Origin: an uncultured Lachnospiraceae bacterium
GTDB lineage: Bacteria > Bacillota > Clostridia > Lachnospirales > Lachnospiraceae
Length of the DNA stretch: 43,346 nucleotides
Assembly (NCBI GenBank): GCA_947363565.1
Contig: CANAPP010000025.1
Location: 1-43,346 of the forward strand
Direction: 5' to 3'
A program made the translations under genes and the position numbers. The notes under the pieces are model-generated. The model had not been told where the DNA came from. It searched no databases and worked only from the letters and a program-made list of their open reading frames with translations. Shown here in pieces: positions 33,910 to 42,063 of the stretch (position 1 is the first letter of the stretch; each line of letters opens with the position of its first letter).

Positions 33910-34866
33910 TTACATAGCCATAAGCGCGATCAGACAAAGAAGCGCCGTTATGATGGAAAATACCGCCACAACTCTTGTCTCTGACCAGCCGCACAGCTCA
34001 AAGTGATGATGTATGGGCGCCATCTTAAAGATTCTCTTGCCGCCAGTCTTCTTAAAATAGGTGACCTGGATCATTACCGACAATACTTCCACCAGATAAA
34101 TAAGTCCCACGATGATGATAAATACGGGCATCTGGAGCATATACGCCGTGGAAGCCACGAACCCGCCGAGAGCCAGCGACCCTGTATCCCCCATGAACAC
34201 ACTGGCCGGATACACATTAAATAGAAGGAACCCAAGCAAAGCGCCCACGACCGCACAGGTCACCGGCTCGATCCCGCTCTTCGTCCCGATAGCCACGACC
34301 GTGAAAAATGTAGCCACCAGAACTGTCACGCTGGAGGCAAGACCATCCAGGCCGTCGGTAAAATTCACCCCGTTCACCGTCCCGATGACCGCGATGAACA
34401 TCAGCGGCACCGAAAGCCACCCGATATCCAAGTACTGCCCGCCGGAAAAGGGAATCAGCATCGCAAGCGGCACATCCGTAAACCTGATCACATAGAAAGC
34501 AAACACCGCCGTCACCACGATCTGCAGCGCCATCTTCTGGCGCGGGAACAGTCCGTCCGAACGCCGCATGACCACCTTTAAGTAATCGTCCAGAAATCCG
34601 ATCAGCCCAAAGCCCAGCGTCACGAACAGGATCGGGATGATCTTCGGGTGATCCTTCATATAAAATACAGAAGTGATCACCACACTGAGCAGGATGATCA
34701 CCCCGCCCATGGTAGGCGTCCCCGCCTTCTTCAGATGGGACTTCACCCCGTCTTCCCTCTCCGTCTGCCCCATCTTAAGCCTTCTTAACACCGGGATAAT
34801 CATCGGTCCCATGATCACGCTCAGCACGAACGCGACGAGCACCGGCATAAATACTGTATAATCCAT
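33910..34866 (-). CDS. mraY: Phospho-N-acetylmuramoyl-pentapeptide-transferase
   Basis: Integral membrane enzyme that makes lipid I from UDP-MurNAc-pentapeptide and undecaprenyl phosphate. About 318 aa with ten hydrophobic segments. Catalytic and signature motifs: KKAGTPTMGGVII, FLDDYLK, VNFTDGLDGLA, VFMGDTGSLALGG and the C-terminal MAPIHHHFEL. Start chosen at ATG 34866 (MDYTVFMPVL), 6 nt after AGAGG; five more upstream codons lack a site. It lies 54 nt after the second PBP gene. Confidence 0.95.
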   Translation of the reverse strand: MDYTVFMPVLVAFVLSVIMGPMIIPVLRRLKMGQTEREDGVKSHLKKAGTPTMGGVIILLSVVITSVFYMKDHPKIIPILFVTLGFGLIGFLDDYLKVVMRRSDGLFPRQKMALQIVVTAVFAFYVIRFTDVPLAMLIPFSGGQYLDIGWLSVPLMFIAVIGTVNGVNFTDGLDGLASSVTVLVATFFTVVAIGTKSGIEPVTCAVVGALLGFLLFNVYPASVFMGDTGSLALGGFVASTAYMLQMPVFIIIVGLIYLVEVLSVMIQVTYFKKTGGKRIFKMAPIHHHFELCGWSETRVVAVFSIITALLCLIALMAM

Positions 34867-34920
34867 ACTACACCTCTTCATCTCTTTTGTTCACTAATCT
34901 TACCTAGTATACTTCATTTC

Positions 34921-36642
34921 TTACTCTTTTTCAATGCCAAGATACGGCAATACGTTTTCAAATATATTTTTTACTACCGGGGCAGCGATTGTCCCGCCGT
35001 AATAAATGCCTTTAGGATTGTAAATGATGCACATGCCGAGAACCTGCGGGTCGTCTGCCGGGGCAAATCCCACGAAGGAAGAAATGTACTTGTTGGCACT
35101 CCTCGGCAATGTCTGGGAGGTCGCTGTCTTCCCGCCGATATGGTACCCTTCCACGAACGCATTCTTCCCGGATCCTTCGGAGACTACACTCTCCAGCAGC
35201 TTTTTCATCGTCTCGGAGGTATCTTTCGACACAATCCTTTTCCTGCGTCCGTAATCGAACTTCTCCACCTCTTTCCCGTCGCCGTCCAGCACGCTGACGC
35301 CGAAATGAGGAGTGATCCGCTCCCCGCCGTTTGCGATAGAGGCAACCGTCGTGGCAAGCTGAAGCGGAGTGATCTGGAAAGACTGCCCGAAGCTCATGGT
35401 CGCAAGCTCGACCTGTCCGACATTTTCCTTCTTGTGCATAATGGTCCCGGCCTCTCCGGGAAGGTCTACGCCTGTCTGTCCCATGAGCCCGAACTGTTCA
35501 AAATATTTGTAGAAATTATCCGTGCCGAGCCGCAGGCCGATCTCGATAAATACCGGGTTACAGGAGTTCTGGATCCCCTCCACAAAAGTCTCCGCCCCGT
35601 GGCCGCCCACCTTATGGCAACGGATCTTCCGATCCTCCACCACCTTGTATCCAGGGCAGCTGAAATTGTCATTCAAGGATACCACACCTTCCTCGAGACA
35701 GGAAGCGGCGGTGATGACCTTGAAGGTGGAACCGGGTTCATAAGTATCGTTGATACAGCCGTTTCTCCACATCTGGTTCAGCGCGTCCTGCTTTTCTTCA
35801 TCGGACAGGCTCCCCCCATTTGCCGTATTCAGGGTAAACGGGTCGTTTAAATTGAATTCCGGCACATTTACCATGGCGAGGATCTCCCCGTTCTGGGGGT
35901 TCAGCAGAAGGATCCCCACTTTGTCTGCCTGCTTTTCTTCCATCACCTTCTCCGCCATCTGCTGGGCATACATCTGGATGTTGGCGTCGAGGCTGACTTT
36001 AAGCGTATTGCCCGCCACCGGCTCGATCCGGTCTTCCGCCACCCCGTCAAGCTCCACTCCCCTGGCGTCGGTCGTCGTAAGAATTGTCCCATTCTTTCCT
36101 TTTAAATATTCCTCGTACTTCACCTCCAGGCCGATGATCCCCTGATTGTCCCCTCCGGTGAAGCCGAGCACCTTGGAAGCAAGCTCGTTGTACGGGTAAA
36201 AACGTTTGAAATCTTCGTCCACCTTCACGCCGTCAAGCTCCATCTCCCGGATGCGGTCGCCGGACGCCTTCTCCACATTTGTCTTGATCCGCTCCATGGA
36301 AGATACCTTCTCCACCTTCTTCCTGACCTCGTCTTCCGAAAGGCCAAGCTCGGCCGAGAGGGCTTTGATGATCTTCTCCGGCTCTTTGACCTGGCTGTGG
36401 ATGACGGATATGGTGCAGACCGTCTTGTTGGTGGCAAGGACTGTCCCCTTCGCGTCCACGATCTCTCCCCTGGCCGCCTTGATCTCCCGCTCCCGCTCAT
36501 GGAGAGCCTCCGCCTTCTTCTGGTAATACTCCGCATCAAATACCATCAGATACACAAGCCTCCCCAACAGGCCGATGATGACTGCAACTGCGCAGAAGAA
36601 CACGACTAAAATCTTCCTCCGGTTATAGGTTTTATTTTTCAT
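34921..36642 (-). CDS. Class B penicillin-binding protein (FtsI/SpoVD family), second copy
   Basis: 573 aa from ATG 36642 (MKNKTYNRRKILVVFF). One N-terminal membrane helix (~11-30), dimerisation domain, then transpeptidase with the active Ser in EPGSTFKVIT and the SxN motif in IQNSCNPVF. The third motif reads GGKTATS rather than the usual KTG(T/S). No PASTA domain. It lies directly after another class B PBP, so one of the two is probably the sporulation enzyme SpoVD and the other the vegetative FtsI/PBP2B; I cannot assign them firmly, though this one is SpoVD-like. Its ribosome binding site is poor (CGGGG, ~12 nt away) and is buried in a terminator-like hairpin, which suggests reduced or conditional expression. 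Extending the frame upstream would overlap the preceding gene. Confidence 0.88.
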   Translation of the reverse strand: MKNKTYNRRKILVVFFCAVAVIIGLLGRLVYLMVFDAEYYQKKAEALHEREREIKAARGEIVDAKGTVLATNKTVCTISVIHSQVKEPEKIIKALSAELGLSEDEVRKKVEKVSSMERIKTNVEKASGDRIREMELDGVKVDEDFKRFYPYNELASKVLGFTGGDNQGIIGLEVKYEEYLKGKNGTILTTTDARGVELDGVAEDRIEPVAGNTLKVSLDANIQMYAQQMAEKVMEEKQADKVGILLLNPQNGEILAMVNVPEFNLNDPFTLNTANGGSLSDEEKQDALNQMWRNGCINDTYEPGSTFKVITAASCLEEGVVSLNDNFSCPGYKVVEDRKIRCHKVGGHGAETFVEGIQNSCNPVFIEIGLRLGTDNFYKYFEQFGLMGQTGVDLPGEAGTIMHKKENVGQVELATMSFGQSFQITPLQLATTVASIANGGERITPHFGVSVLDGDGKEVEKFDYGRRKRIVSKDTSETMKKLLESVVSEGSGKNAFVEGYHIGGKTATSQTLPRSANKYISSFVGFAPADDPQVLGMCIIYNPKGIYYGGTIAAPVVKNIFENVLPYLGIEKE

Positions 36643-36652
36643 TATAAACAAA

Positions 36653-36699
36653 AACCCCGTAAAAGCTTTTGTATAACTTATTAATGCTTTTACGAGGTT
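36653..36699 (-). terminator. Terminator/attenuator hairpin between the two PBP genes
   Basis: On the minus transcript AACCUCGUAAAAGC (36686-36699) pairs with GCUUUUACGGGGUU (36653-36666) over 14 positions with a single G-U pair, with a 19-nt loop. A run of U follows and the next gene's ATG comes ~10 nt later. The 5' arm starts within the stop codon of the first PBP gene, and the 3' arm contains the only GGGG that could serve as ribosome binding site for the second. Confidence 0.75.
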
Positions 36700-38539
36700 A
36701 TTCGCTTTTTGCTGCTTTTTCCACACCGAGATAAGGGAATATCTCTTCCATGATGTCGGACGCCATCTCAACGGCAAAGCCGCTGTTGGCCTGCTGGCCT
36801 GCGTTTGGCTCGTCAATCACCACATAAACGACCACCTGGGGATTCTCCTGGGGGGCATATCCGATGAAAGAGACAAGGTATTTGCCGTTTCCTCTCGGAA
36901 GCTTCTCGGCTGTCCCGGTCTTCCCGCCGATATCGTACCCTTTTACCGCGGCCGCCCCGCCGGTCCCTTCCTCCACGACACCGAGCATGTATTCCTTGAT
37001 CAGGTCGCTGGTTTCTTTAGAAATGGTGCGCCTTGCCAGCACAGGATCCTTATTCTCCGTCACATTGCCATTCTCGTCCTGGATCCGCTTCACGATGTGG
37101 GGCTCGTAATAATCCCCGCCGTTGACCAAGGAACAGAAGCCCGCCGCAAGCTGGGTGACCGTGACGTTGAAGTTTTGGCCGAAAGCGTTGGTCGCAAGGC
37201 TGGCCGGATCCATATTCTCCGCCGTGTAAAGAAGCCCGTCCGTGGCCGCCTCGCCCGGAAGGTCGATGCCGGTGTACTCCCCGAAGCCAAACAGTCTCTG
37301 ATACCGGCAGAACTCTTCTTTTCCGATACTGTTGCCGATGTGCATGAGCGCCACATTGCAGGAATTTTCCAGGGATTTTTTAAGGCTCTGGGGGCCGTGG
37401 CCGCTCCGGTTACTGCAGTGGATGTCGTGATCCCCGATGTGCAGCATACCGCCGCAGGTATAGGATTCGCCGCCGGTGAGCACCCCAAGCTCAAATCCTG
37501 CCGAGATGGTGAAGGGCTTGATGGTGGAACCCGGCTCATAAGTCCCGCTGACGCAGAAGTTATTCCAGAGATTATTGAGTATCTCAAGCTTCTCCTTACT
37601 GGACATGGCCTTGATCTCTTCCTCGGAATAATATTTTGACAAATCCCTCGGATTATTCAGGTCATAATTCGGATAGGAAGCTTCCGCGAGGATCTCGCCG
37701 TTTTGCGGATTCATGACGATGACCGCCGTGTTCTTGCTCCCCTCTCCCTTTCTCGCCTGGTTCTTATGCTGCTCGTTGAACTTTAATATATGCTTTTCGA
37801 TGATGCTCTGCACCTGGACATCGATGGTCGAGACAACCGTATCCCCGTTCTCTGGCTCTTTCACCGTCCGTTCCACCGAGGAAATGTCGTCTAAATATCC
37901 GTATTCCCGGCCATCCGTGCCATTTAACACAGAATTGTAAGATGCTTCGATGCCGTTGCTTCCTACATTGCCGTCCACCGTAAATCCGATGACATCGCTT
38001 GCCAGCGTATTATACGGATATTTTCGGATGTAATCTTCCTCGAGCCAGATGCCATTTACATCCGGGTGATTCTTGTTATCTGCGGCTATCTTTTCAAACT
38101 CCTGGGCGGTGGCGTAATCCACGCCCCTTTTCATGATGTTGTATCTGCCGGAAGGGTTGTTTTTTAACACTTCCCGGATATCCTCATCCTTGATGTCAAA
38201 ACAGGATTTTAATACCTCGATGGTTGGCTCCTGATATCTTTCCTTGCTGAGCATGACCTTCGCGTCTAAGATCACGTTGTAGATCCGCTCGCTGGTGGCG
38301 ATCTTCGTCCCGTTGCGGTCCACGATATCCCCCCGTTTAAACGGGATGATACGGCTGTCATACTGCTGCTGGTCAAGCACCACCTTCGTGTACTTATCCC
38401 CACTGGCCGCATTAATATAAGTAATCTTACCGATTAAGAAAACAAAAACCAGTACAATTGCCGCAAAGGACATGACCAGCTTTTTCTGCATTAACCTGTT
38501 GAACTTTTTCTTCCAGAATTTCTTTCTGCGTCTTTTCAT
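36698..38539 (-). CDS. Class B penicillin-binding protein (FtsI/PBP2B family), first copy
   Basis: Septal D,D-transpeptidase that crosslinks peptidoglycan made by FtsW. 613 aa. A basic N-terminus (KRRRKKFWKKKFNRL), one membrane helix (~23-42, LVMSFAAIVLVFVFLIGKI), a dimerisation domain (GDIVDRNGTKIATSE) and a transpeptidase domain. All three active-site motifs are canonical: EPGSTIKPF (S..K), ENSCNVAL (SxN) and GGKTGTAEK (KTG). No PASTA repeats. The ATG at 38539 is 3 nt from GGTGGAG; a GTG three codons earlier is the alternative. It is placed directly after ftsL as ftsI/pbpB normally is, 14 nt from the ftsL stop. Confidence 0.9.
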   Translation of the reverse strand: MKRRRKKFWKKKFNRLMQKKLVMSFAAIVLVFVFLIGKITYINAASGDKYTKVVLDQQQYDSRIIPFKRGDIVDRNGTKIATSERIYNVILDAKVMLSKERYQEPTIEVLKSCFDIKDEDIREVLKNNPSGRYNIMKRGVDYATAQEFEKIAADNKNHPDVNGIWLEEDYIRKYPYNTLASDVIGFTVDGNVGSNGIEASYNSVLNGTDGREYGYLDDISSVERTVKEPENGDTVVSTIDVQVQSIIEKHILKFNEQHKNQARKGEGSKNTAVIVMNPQNGEILAEASYPNYDLNNPRDLSKYYSEEEIKAMSSKEKLEILNNLWNNFCVSGTYEPGSTIKPFTISAGFELGVLTGGESYTCGGMLHIGDHDIHCSNRSGHGPQSLKKSLENSCNVALMHIGNSIGKEEFCRYQRLFGFGEYTGIDLPGEAATDGLLYTAENMDPASLATNAFGQNFNVTVTQLAAGFCSLVNGGDYYEPHIVKRIQDENGNVTENKDPVLARRTISKETSDLIKEYMLGVVEEGTGGAAAVKGYDIGGKTGTAEKLPRGNGKYLVSFIGYAPQENPQVVVYVVIDEPNAGQQANSGFAVEMASDIMEEIFPYLGVEKAAKSE

Positions 38540-38553
38540 CTGCTCCACCCGAC

Positions 38554-39078
38554 CTACTTTTTATCTGACTGTGCCAGTACGCCGTCCTCCGGAATATCTT
38601 CATACTGCTTCACATAGTCTGCCGAAGGTCTCTGATAGCCGACCACCTGCTCCGGCGTGGCATACACCATACCGAGGCCTTCCTGTGCCTTTTCCCGGAT
38701 CTCCTCTAAATTCACGGAGTCCATGACCGCGTTGTATTTTGTGTGGTTCTCCTCTCTCATATTCGCCAGTTCCCCCTGGAGGGAGGCAATATTTTTCGAG
38801 TAGCCAGTAAGGCGTGACTGCAGTTTTACGTAGTTTACGCAGATAACCAGCGCAAGGATCGCCGCAGCACTTAAAAATACCACATATCCCGGGCTCATGC
38901 GCAGCGCTTTCCTGCGGTTTCTCTGTACCTGACGGCTGACTTTTTTCTTCGGCCTCTTGACCCTTCTTCTCTCTGGTGCCTGCTCTGGCTTCGGAACCGC
39001 ATTGCCATACACATACATCTGTCCTGCCGCTCCATTATACCTCTGTCTGTCTGCAACTGGTGCACGTCTTGCCGCCAT
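38554..39078 (-). CDS. ftsL: Cell division protein FtsL-like
   Basis: Bitopic divisome protein, 174 aa, longer than typical FtsL (~100-120). The N-terminal ~60 residues form a cytoplasmic tail that is Pro/Gln- then Arg/Lys-rich (RRRVKRPKKKVSRQVQRNRR). One membrane helix follows (~65-85, YVVFLSAAAILALVICVNYV), then a coiled coil (~86-125, LQSRLTGYSKNIASLQGELA) and the EEIREKAQEGLGMVYATPEQ segment usual at the end of FtsL/DivIC proteins. The start ATG 39078 is ~8 nt from AGGGGTG; an ATG two codons earlier is too close. The position between rsmH and the PBP gene fixes the identity better than sequence does. Confidence 0.82.
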   Translation of the reverse strand: MAARRAPVADRQRYNGAAGQMYVYGNAVPKPEQAPERRRVKRPKKKVSRQVQRNRRKALRMSPGYVVFLSAAAILALVICVNYVKLQSRLTGYSKNIASLQGELANMREENHTKYNAVMDSVNLEEIREKAQEGLGMVYATPEQVVGYQRPSADYVKQYEDIPEDGVLAQSDKK

Positions 39079-39101
39079 ATACATTCACCCCTTTTTTTGC
39101 C

Positions 39102-40037
39102 TCATCTGCGCTCGAAGATACGAAGTTTCGCACTTTTGGCGCGGCTGTTATACTCCTGCTCCTCCTTGCCTGGCAGAATCGGCTTTTTTGTGATAATACT
39201 CCCCTTTGAAACATTTCCGCATACGCATACCGGAAAATCCCTCGGACAGGTACACGGATTCTCATTCCTGCGGAATGCGCTCTTTACGAGCCTGTCCTCT
39301 AACGAGTGGAAGGTGATGATACAGAGCCTCCCGCCCGGATTCAGTATATCGATCATGTCATCTAACGACTCTCTCAGGACGTCAAGCTCCCCGTTAAGTT
39401 CGATACGGATCGCCTGAAATGTCCGTTTCGCCGGATGACCGCTCTTTTTCTGATATTTCATAGGTATCGACTGCCTGATGATCTCTGTAAGCTGGCCGGT
39501 CGTCTCAATAGAACTTTTACCGCGTGCCATTACGATGTGCTTTGCGATGTTCTTCGCAAATTTATCCTCACCGTAGTCCCTGATCACGCGGTAAAGTTCC
39601 ATCTCACTATACTCATTGACGATATCCCTGGCTGTCATCTTCTGACGTCTATCCATCCGCATGTCCAGAGGTGCATCTTCGCGATAGGAAAATCCCCGCT
39701 CTGCCGTATCTAACTGGTAAGATGATACGCCCAGATCCAGTACAATTCCATCGACCTTGTCAATGCCTATGTGATGGAGCAGCGACTTCATTTCACAATA
39801 GTTGCTCCTTACTATCGTGACCCTTTCCCCGAAGTCTTTTAGCCGGATGCCCGCAGCCTCTATGGCTGCCTCATCCCTGTCTATTCCTACAATACTCCCC
39901 TTTTCGCCAAGGCGCTTTGCAATCTCGTAAGCATGTCCCCCTCCCCCGAGAGTTCCGTCTACGTAGACGCCGTCCGCCTTAATGCTTAATCCATTAACAG
40001 TTTCGTCAAGTAATACTGATCTGTGTCTGAACTCCAT
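39102..40037 (-). CDS. rsmH: 16S rRNA (cytosine(1402)-N(4))-methyltransferase
   Basis: SAM-dependent enzyme methylating N4 of C1402 in the 16S rRNA decoding centre (old name MraW). 311 aa. Typical motifs: N-terminal [19 protein letters not shown]-binding [59 protein letters not shown], and C-terminal [13 protein letters not shown] with [21 protein letters not shown] 40037 lies behind GGGAGAAG, right after the mraZ stop. Confidence 0.96.
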   Translation of the reverse strand: MEFRHRSVLLDETVNGLSIKADGVYVDGTLGGGGHAYEIAKRLGEKGSIVGIDRDEAAIEAAGIRLKDFGERVTIVRSNYCEMKSLLHHIGIDKVDGIVLDLGVSSYQLDTAERGFSYREDAPLDMRMDRRQKMTARDIVNEYSEMELYRVIRDYGEDKFAKNIAKHIVMARGKSSIETTGQLTEIIRQSIPMKYQKKSGHPAKRTFQAIRIELNGELDVLRESLDDMIDILNPGGRLCIITFHSLEDRLVKSAFRRNENPCTCPRDFPVCVCGNVSKGSIITKKPILPGKEEQEYNSRAKSAKLRIFERR

Positions 40038-40048
40038 ATCTTCTCCCT

Positions 40049-40489
40049 CTAGATACTGAATCCACTCGCTTCCATATCCGATGCGATATCCTCAATGCTA
40101 AGCTCCACTTCAGCATTCTTTTCATCCCATCTTGCCTTGTCCCAGATTTCGGCACGCTTCCCCATGCCGATAAAAACTACTTCTTTATCTAACTTTGCAT
40201 AGTCTCTCAGAACAGACGAGATTAATGTTCTGCCTTGCTTGTCAAGATCCCCGTCTATCGCACTCCCCTGAAAGAAATATGCAAAAGCGCGGGCTTTTTT
40301 ATCCGTGGTGGTTGGTAAGGCGTTAAGTTTCTCTTCGAAGGCGTTCCATTCTTCTTCCGGATAGACGTACAGACAATTCTCCATGCCCTTGGTGATGACG
40401 AAATGCTCCCCCAGATCGTCACGCATCTTTGCAGGAATGATAATTCTGCCTTTGGCATCAATATTATGACTGTACTCCCCCTTCAGCAC
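40049..40489 (-). CDS. mraZ: Transcriptional regulator MraZ
   Basis: AbrB-like regulator of the division and cell wall cluster. 146 aa made of two SpoVT/AbrB-type repeats: [20 protein letters not shown] near the N-terminus and [20 protein letters not shown] in the second half. The conserved DxKGR / DxQGR motifs are intact in both. The start codon is GTG (40489). It is the first gene of the dcw run, and its presumed operator, a phased set of AAGTGG boxes, lies 30-105 nt upstream, consistent with the autoregulation known for the family. Confidence 0.95.
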   Translation of the reverse strand: MLKGEYSHNIDAKGRIIIPAKMRDDLGEHFVITKGMENCLYVYPEEEWNAFEEKLNALPTTTDKKARAFAYFFQGSAIDGDLDKQGRTLISSVLRDYAKLDKEVVFIGMGKRAEIWDKARWDEKNAEVELSIEDIASDMEASGFSI

Positions 40490-40518
40490 CGGAACTCACC
40501 CTCTTTCGTCGTGGGCTT

Positions 40519-40594
40519 CCACTTTAATGTCCGTCGCACCACTTTCTTCTACTTTTCACCACTTTCTACCACTTGAACCCATTGTAAACTACTT
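40519..40594 (-). promoter_or_regulatory. Phased MraZ box array
   Basis: Read on the minus strand, AAGTGG or a one-base variant recurs on an exact 10-bp grid. Plus-strand starts are 40539 (CCACTT), 40549 (CTACTT), 40559 and 40569 (CCACTT), 40579 (CCATTG, weaker) and 40589 (CTACTT). A further CCACTT lies at 40519, still in phase, with the 40529 slot empty. AAAGTG-type direct repeats with ~10-bp spacing are the operator described for MraZ in Firmicutes and Mollicutes. The array covers the -10 region and early leader of the mraZ promoter. Confidence 0.75.
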
Positions 40595-40609
40595 TTTGGG
40601 TGATTTCAA
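40581..40609 (-). promoter_or_regulatory. Sigma-A promoter of the mraZ/dcw cluster
   Basis: On the minus strand, -35 TTGAAA (40604-40609), 17-bp spacer, -10 TACAAT (40581-40586). Transcription would begin near 40574, inside the MraZ box array, so bound MraZ would block it. Confidence 0.7.
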
Positions 40610-40667
40610 CCCCTTTTTTGAAATTTCTCCCGGCGCACCCCTCGTGCGAATCCCCGGAAAAAGCATC

Positions 40668-40710
40668 AAAAAAGCCGGCAAACCACGGTTATTCCGCAGT
40701 TTGTCCGGCT
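40668..40710 (-). terminator. Terminator after the small membrane protein gene
   Basis: On the minus strand AGCCGGACAAACTGCGG and CCGTGGTTTGCCGGCT form a long stem with a few interior mismatches around AATAA, followed by six T. It ends the transcript entering from 40751-41005 before the mraZ promoter. Confidence 0.82.
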
Positions 40711-40750
40711 CTATGGCCTTACTTTACCACCAAAAATTTCTCTAAATCTT

Positions 40751-41005
40751 TTATTCTGCTTCTTCTGCCGCCTCGTCAAGCTTCTGAGAAAAATCTGTCA
40801 ATGCTGTGTAGTCAATCTCCACTTCTTCCTTGGTCTTCTTTGACTCATATGTCCCATATGCCGAATAGCCGATCCATCCAATCAGCAAAACCGCAACGAT
40901 ACCCACCATGCACTTTCTGAGCACGTTCTGTACCTTCTCCTTCTTCATCGTCTGCTTGCGGTCTGCCTTTTCCTTTTTATATCTGTCAACCTTTTCCTGA
41001 CTCAT
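40751..41005 (-). CDS. Small single-pass membrane protein of unknown function
   Basis: 84 aa. A very basic N-terminal half (SQEKVDRYKKEKADRKQTMK), one membrane helix (~34-51, CMVGIVAVLLIGWIGYSAYG) and a short acidic outer tail (TKEEVEIDYTALTDFSQKLD). ATG 41005 is 10 nt from AAGGAG; the frame continues 20 codons further up without a site, through a hairpin. I do not recognise the family. It sits between degV and the dcw cluster and ends in a strong terminator. An envelope role is possible but nothing in the sequence shows it. Confidence 0.68.
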   Translation of the reverse strand: MSQEKVDRYKKEKADRKQTMKKEKVQNVLRKCMVGIVAVLLIGWIGYSAYGTYESKKTKEEVEIDYTALTDFSQKLDEAAEEAE

Positions 41006-41038
41006 GTTCCTGTTACTCCTTCTGTATAAATTTAGAAT

Positions 41039-41082
41039 ACCCTCAGAGGGCAAAAGCATCCACACCTTTGCCTGCTAAGGGT
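41039..41082 (-). other. Long hairpin between degV and the small membrane protein gene
   Basis: ACCCTTAG pairs with CTGAGGGT (8 pairs, one G-U), and inside it GGCAAAGG pairs with CTTTTGCC, with a two-base bulge on each side. There is no T-run after it, so it is not a standard terminator. It lies in the leader of the small membrane protein gene if that is read from degV. Confidence 0.45.
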
Positions 41083-41104
41083 AAGTTTACCACAAATCGT
41101 GAGA

Positions 41105-41944
41105 CTATACAACTACAATTATCCCGCCGTCTGCCGCATACATACTGCTGATCCCCGCCGTGTCAAGGACGATGATGTCCTTAAACTCAGCCTTCGTCTC
41201 CAGCATACGGCGAACCTGCTCTGCACGCTCACGGCAGTTGCAGTGGGAAATCGCGAGTATCCGGTCTTTTGAATCCTTCAGGTTTGCGATGATCGTATCG
41301 CACATCTTCGCAAGAGCCTTCTTGATCCCTCTCGCCTGTCCGAGCTGGCAGATCGTTCCTTCCGGGGTGGCCCCCATCACCGGCTTGATGTTAAGCGCAG
41401 TCGCCACCACTGCCTTAAGCCCGGTAAGCCGGCCGTTCTTGCGCAGTGTATCAAGGGTCTCCAACACAAAATACGTATCCTGGCCTGCGATGTAAGCTTC
41501 CACCGTCTGTACTGTATCAGAAAAGCTCATCCCGCTCTCCTCGCACTCTGCAATCTTAAGAGCAATGAGCGTCTCTCCGATCGACGCCGAACGGGAATTG
41601 AACACATAGATATCTTTCTCGCCGTACTCTTCAAGATAAAGCTTCCTGCCAAGCTCCGCGCTATTATAAGAGCCGCTTAATTCCGCCGAGAGCGTCACCG
41701 CATAGACATGCTCTTCCTCCCCGCAGTAAAGCTCCATATACCGTTCCGGCGACGGGCAGGAGGATTTGGGGCACTCCGGCGATTCCTTCACTCTCCTCAG
41801 AAAATCCGCCTGGTCAAATGTCTCGTCATCCACAATATGATGTCCTGCCACCTCAATACTCAGGGACGCTGTCGTAAAATGTCCCGACTCCTTCATGCTG
41901 CTGCTCAGCTCTCCGCAGCTATCAACAACAACTTTATAACTCAT
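41105..41944 (-). CDS. DegV family fatty-acid-binding protein
   Basis: 279 aa from ATG 41944 (MSYKVVVDSCGEL), behind GGGAGG. DegV proteins bind a long-chain fatty acid; in some Firmicutes relatives (FakB) present the acyl chain to the kinase FakA. Visible features: N-terminal VVVDSCGELSSSM, the SCPSPERYME segment (usual TSQPS/TSQP pattern changed to CPSP), VTLSAELSGSYNSA with the ligand-contacting Ser, FNSRSASIGETLIALKIAE, and LRKNGRLTGLKAVVATALNIKP. No FakA gene is nearby, so fatty-acid kinase function is not shown. The start at 41995 used by the longest frame lacks a ribosome binding site. Confidence 0.88.
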   Translation of the reverse strand: MSYKVVVDSCGELSSSMKESGHFTTASLSIEVAGHHIVDDETFDQADFLRRVKESPECPKSSCPSPERYMELYCGEEEHVYAVTLSAELSGSYNSAELGRKLYLEEYGEKDIYVFNSRSASIGETLIALKIAECEESGMSFSDTVQTVEAYIAGQDTYFVLETLDTLRKNGRLTGLKAVVATALNIKPVMGATPEGTICQLGQARGIKKALAKMCDTIIANLKDSKDRILAISHCNCRERAEQVRRMLETKAEFKDIIVLDTAGISSMYAADGGIIVVV

Positions 41945-42063
41945 ATCCTTCCTCCCGACATACCTATATCCATGCGCTTCTGGCATGTCATTCATTTCTA
42001 TAATACGTAGTTTTAAATACTACTTAATCATCATAGCATATTTATGCCGGAAAAGAAAGTATT

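Noticed and set aside
41945-42063. Possible degV promoter and small AT-rich palindromes upstream of degV
   Set aside because: TATTAT and TATGAT -10 candidates have no acceptable -35 at 16-18 bp, and the inverted repeats (GTAGT/ACTAC, GCATA/TATGC) are short and lack a T-run.
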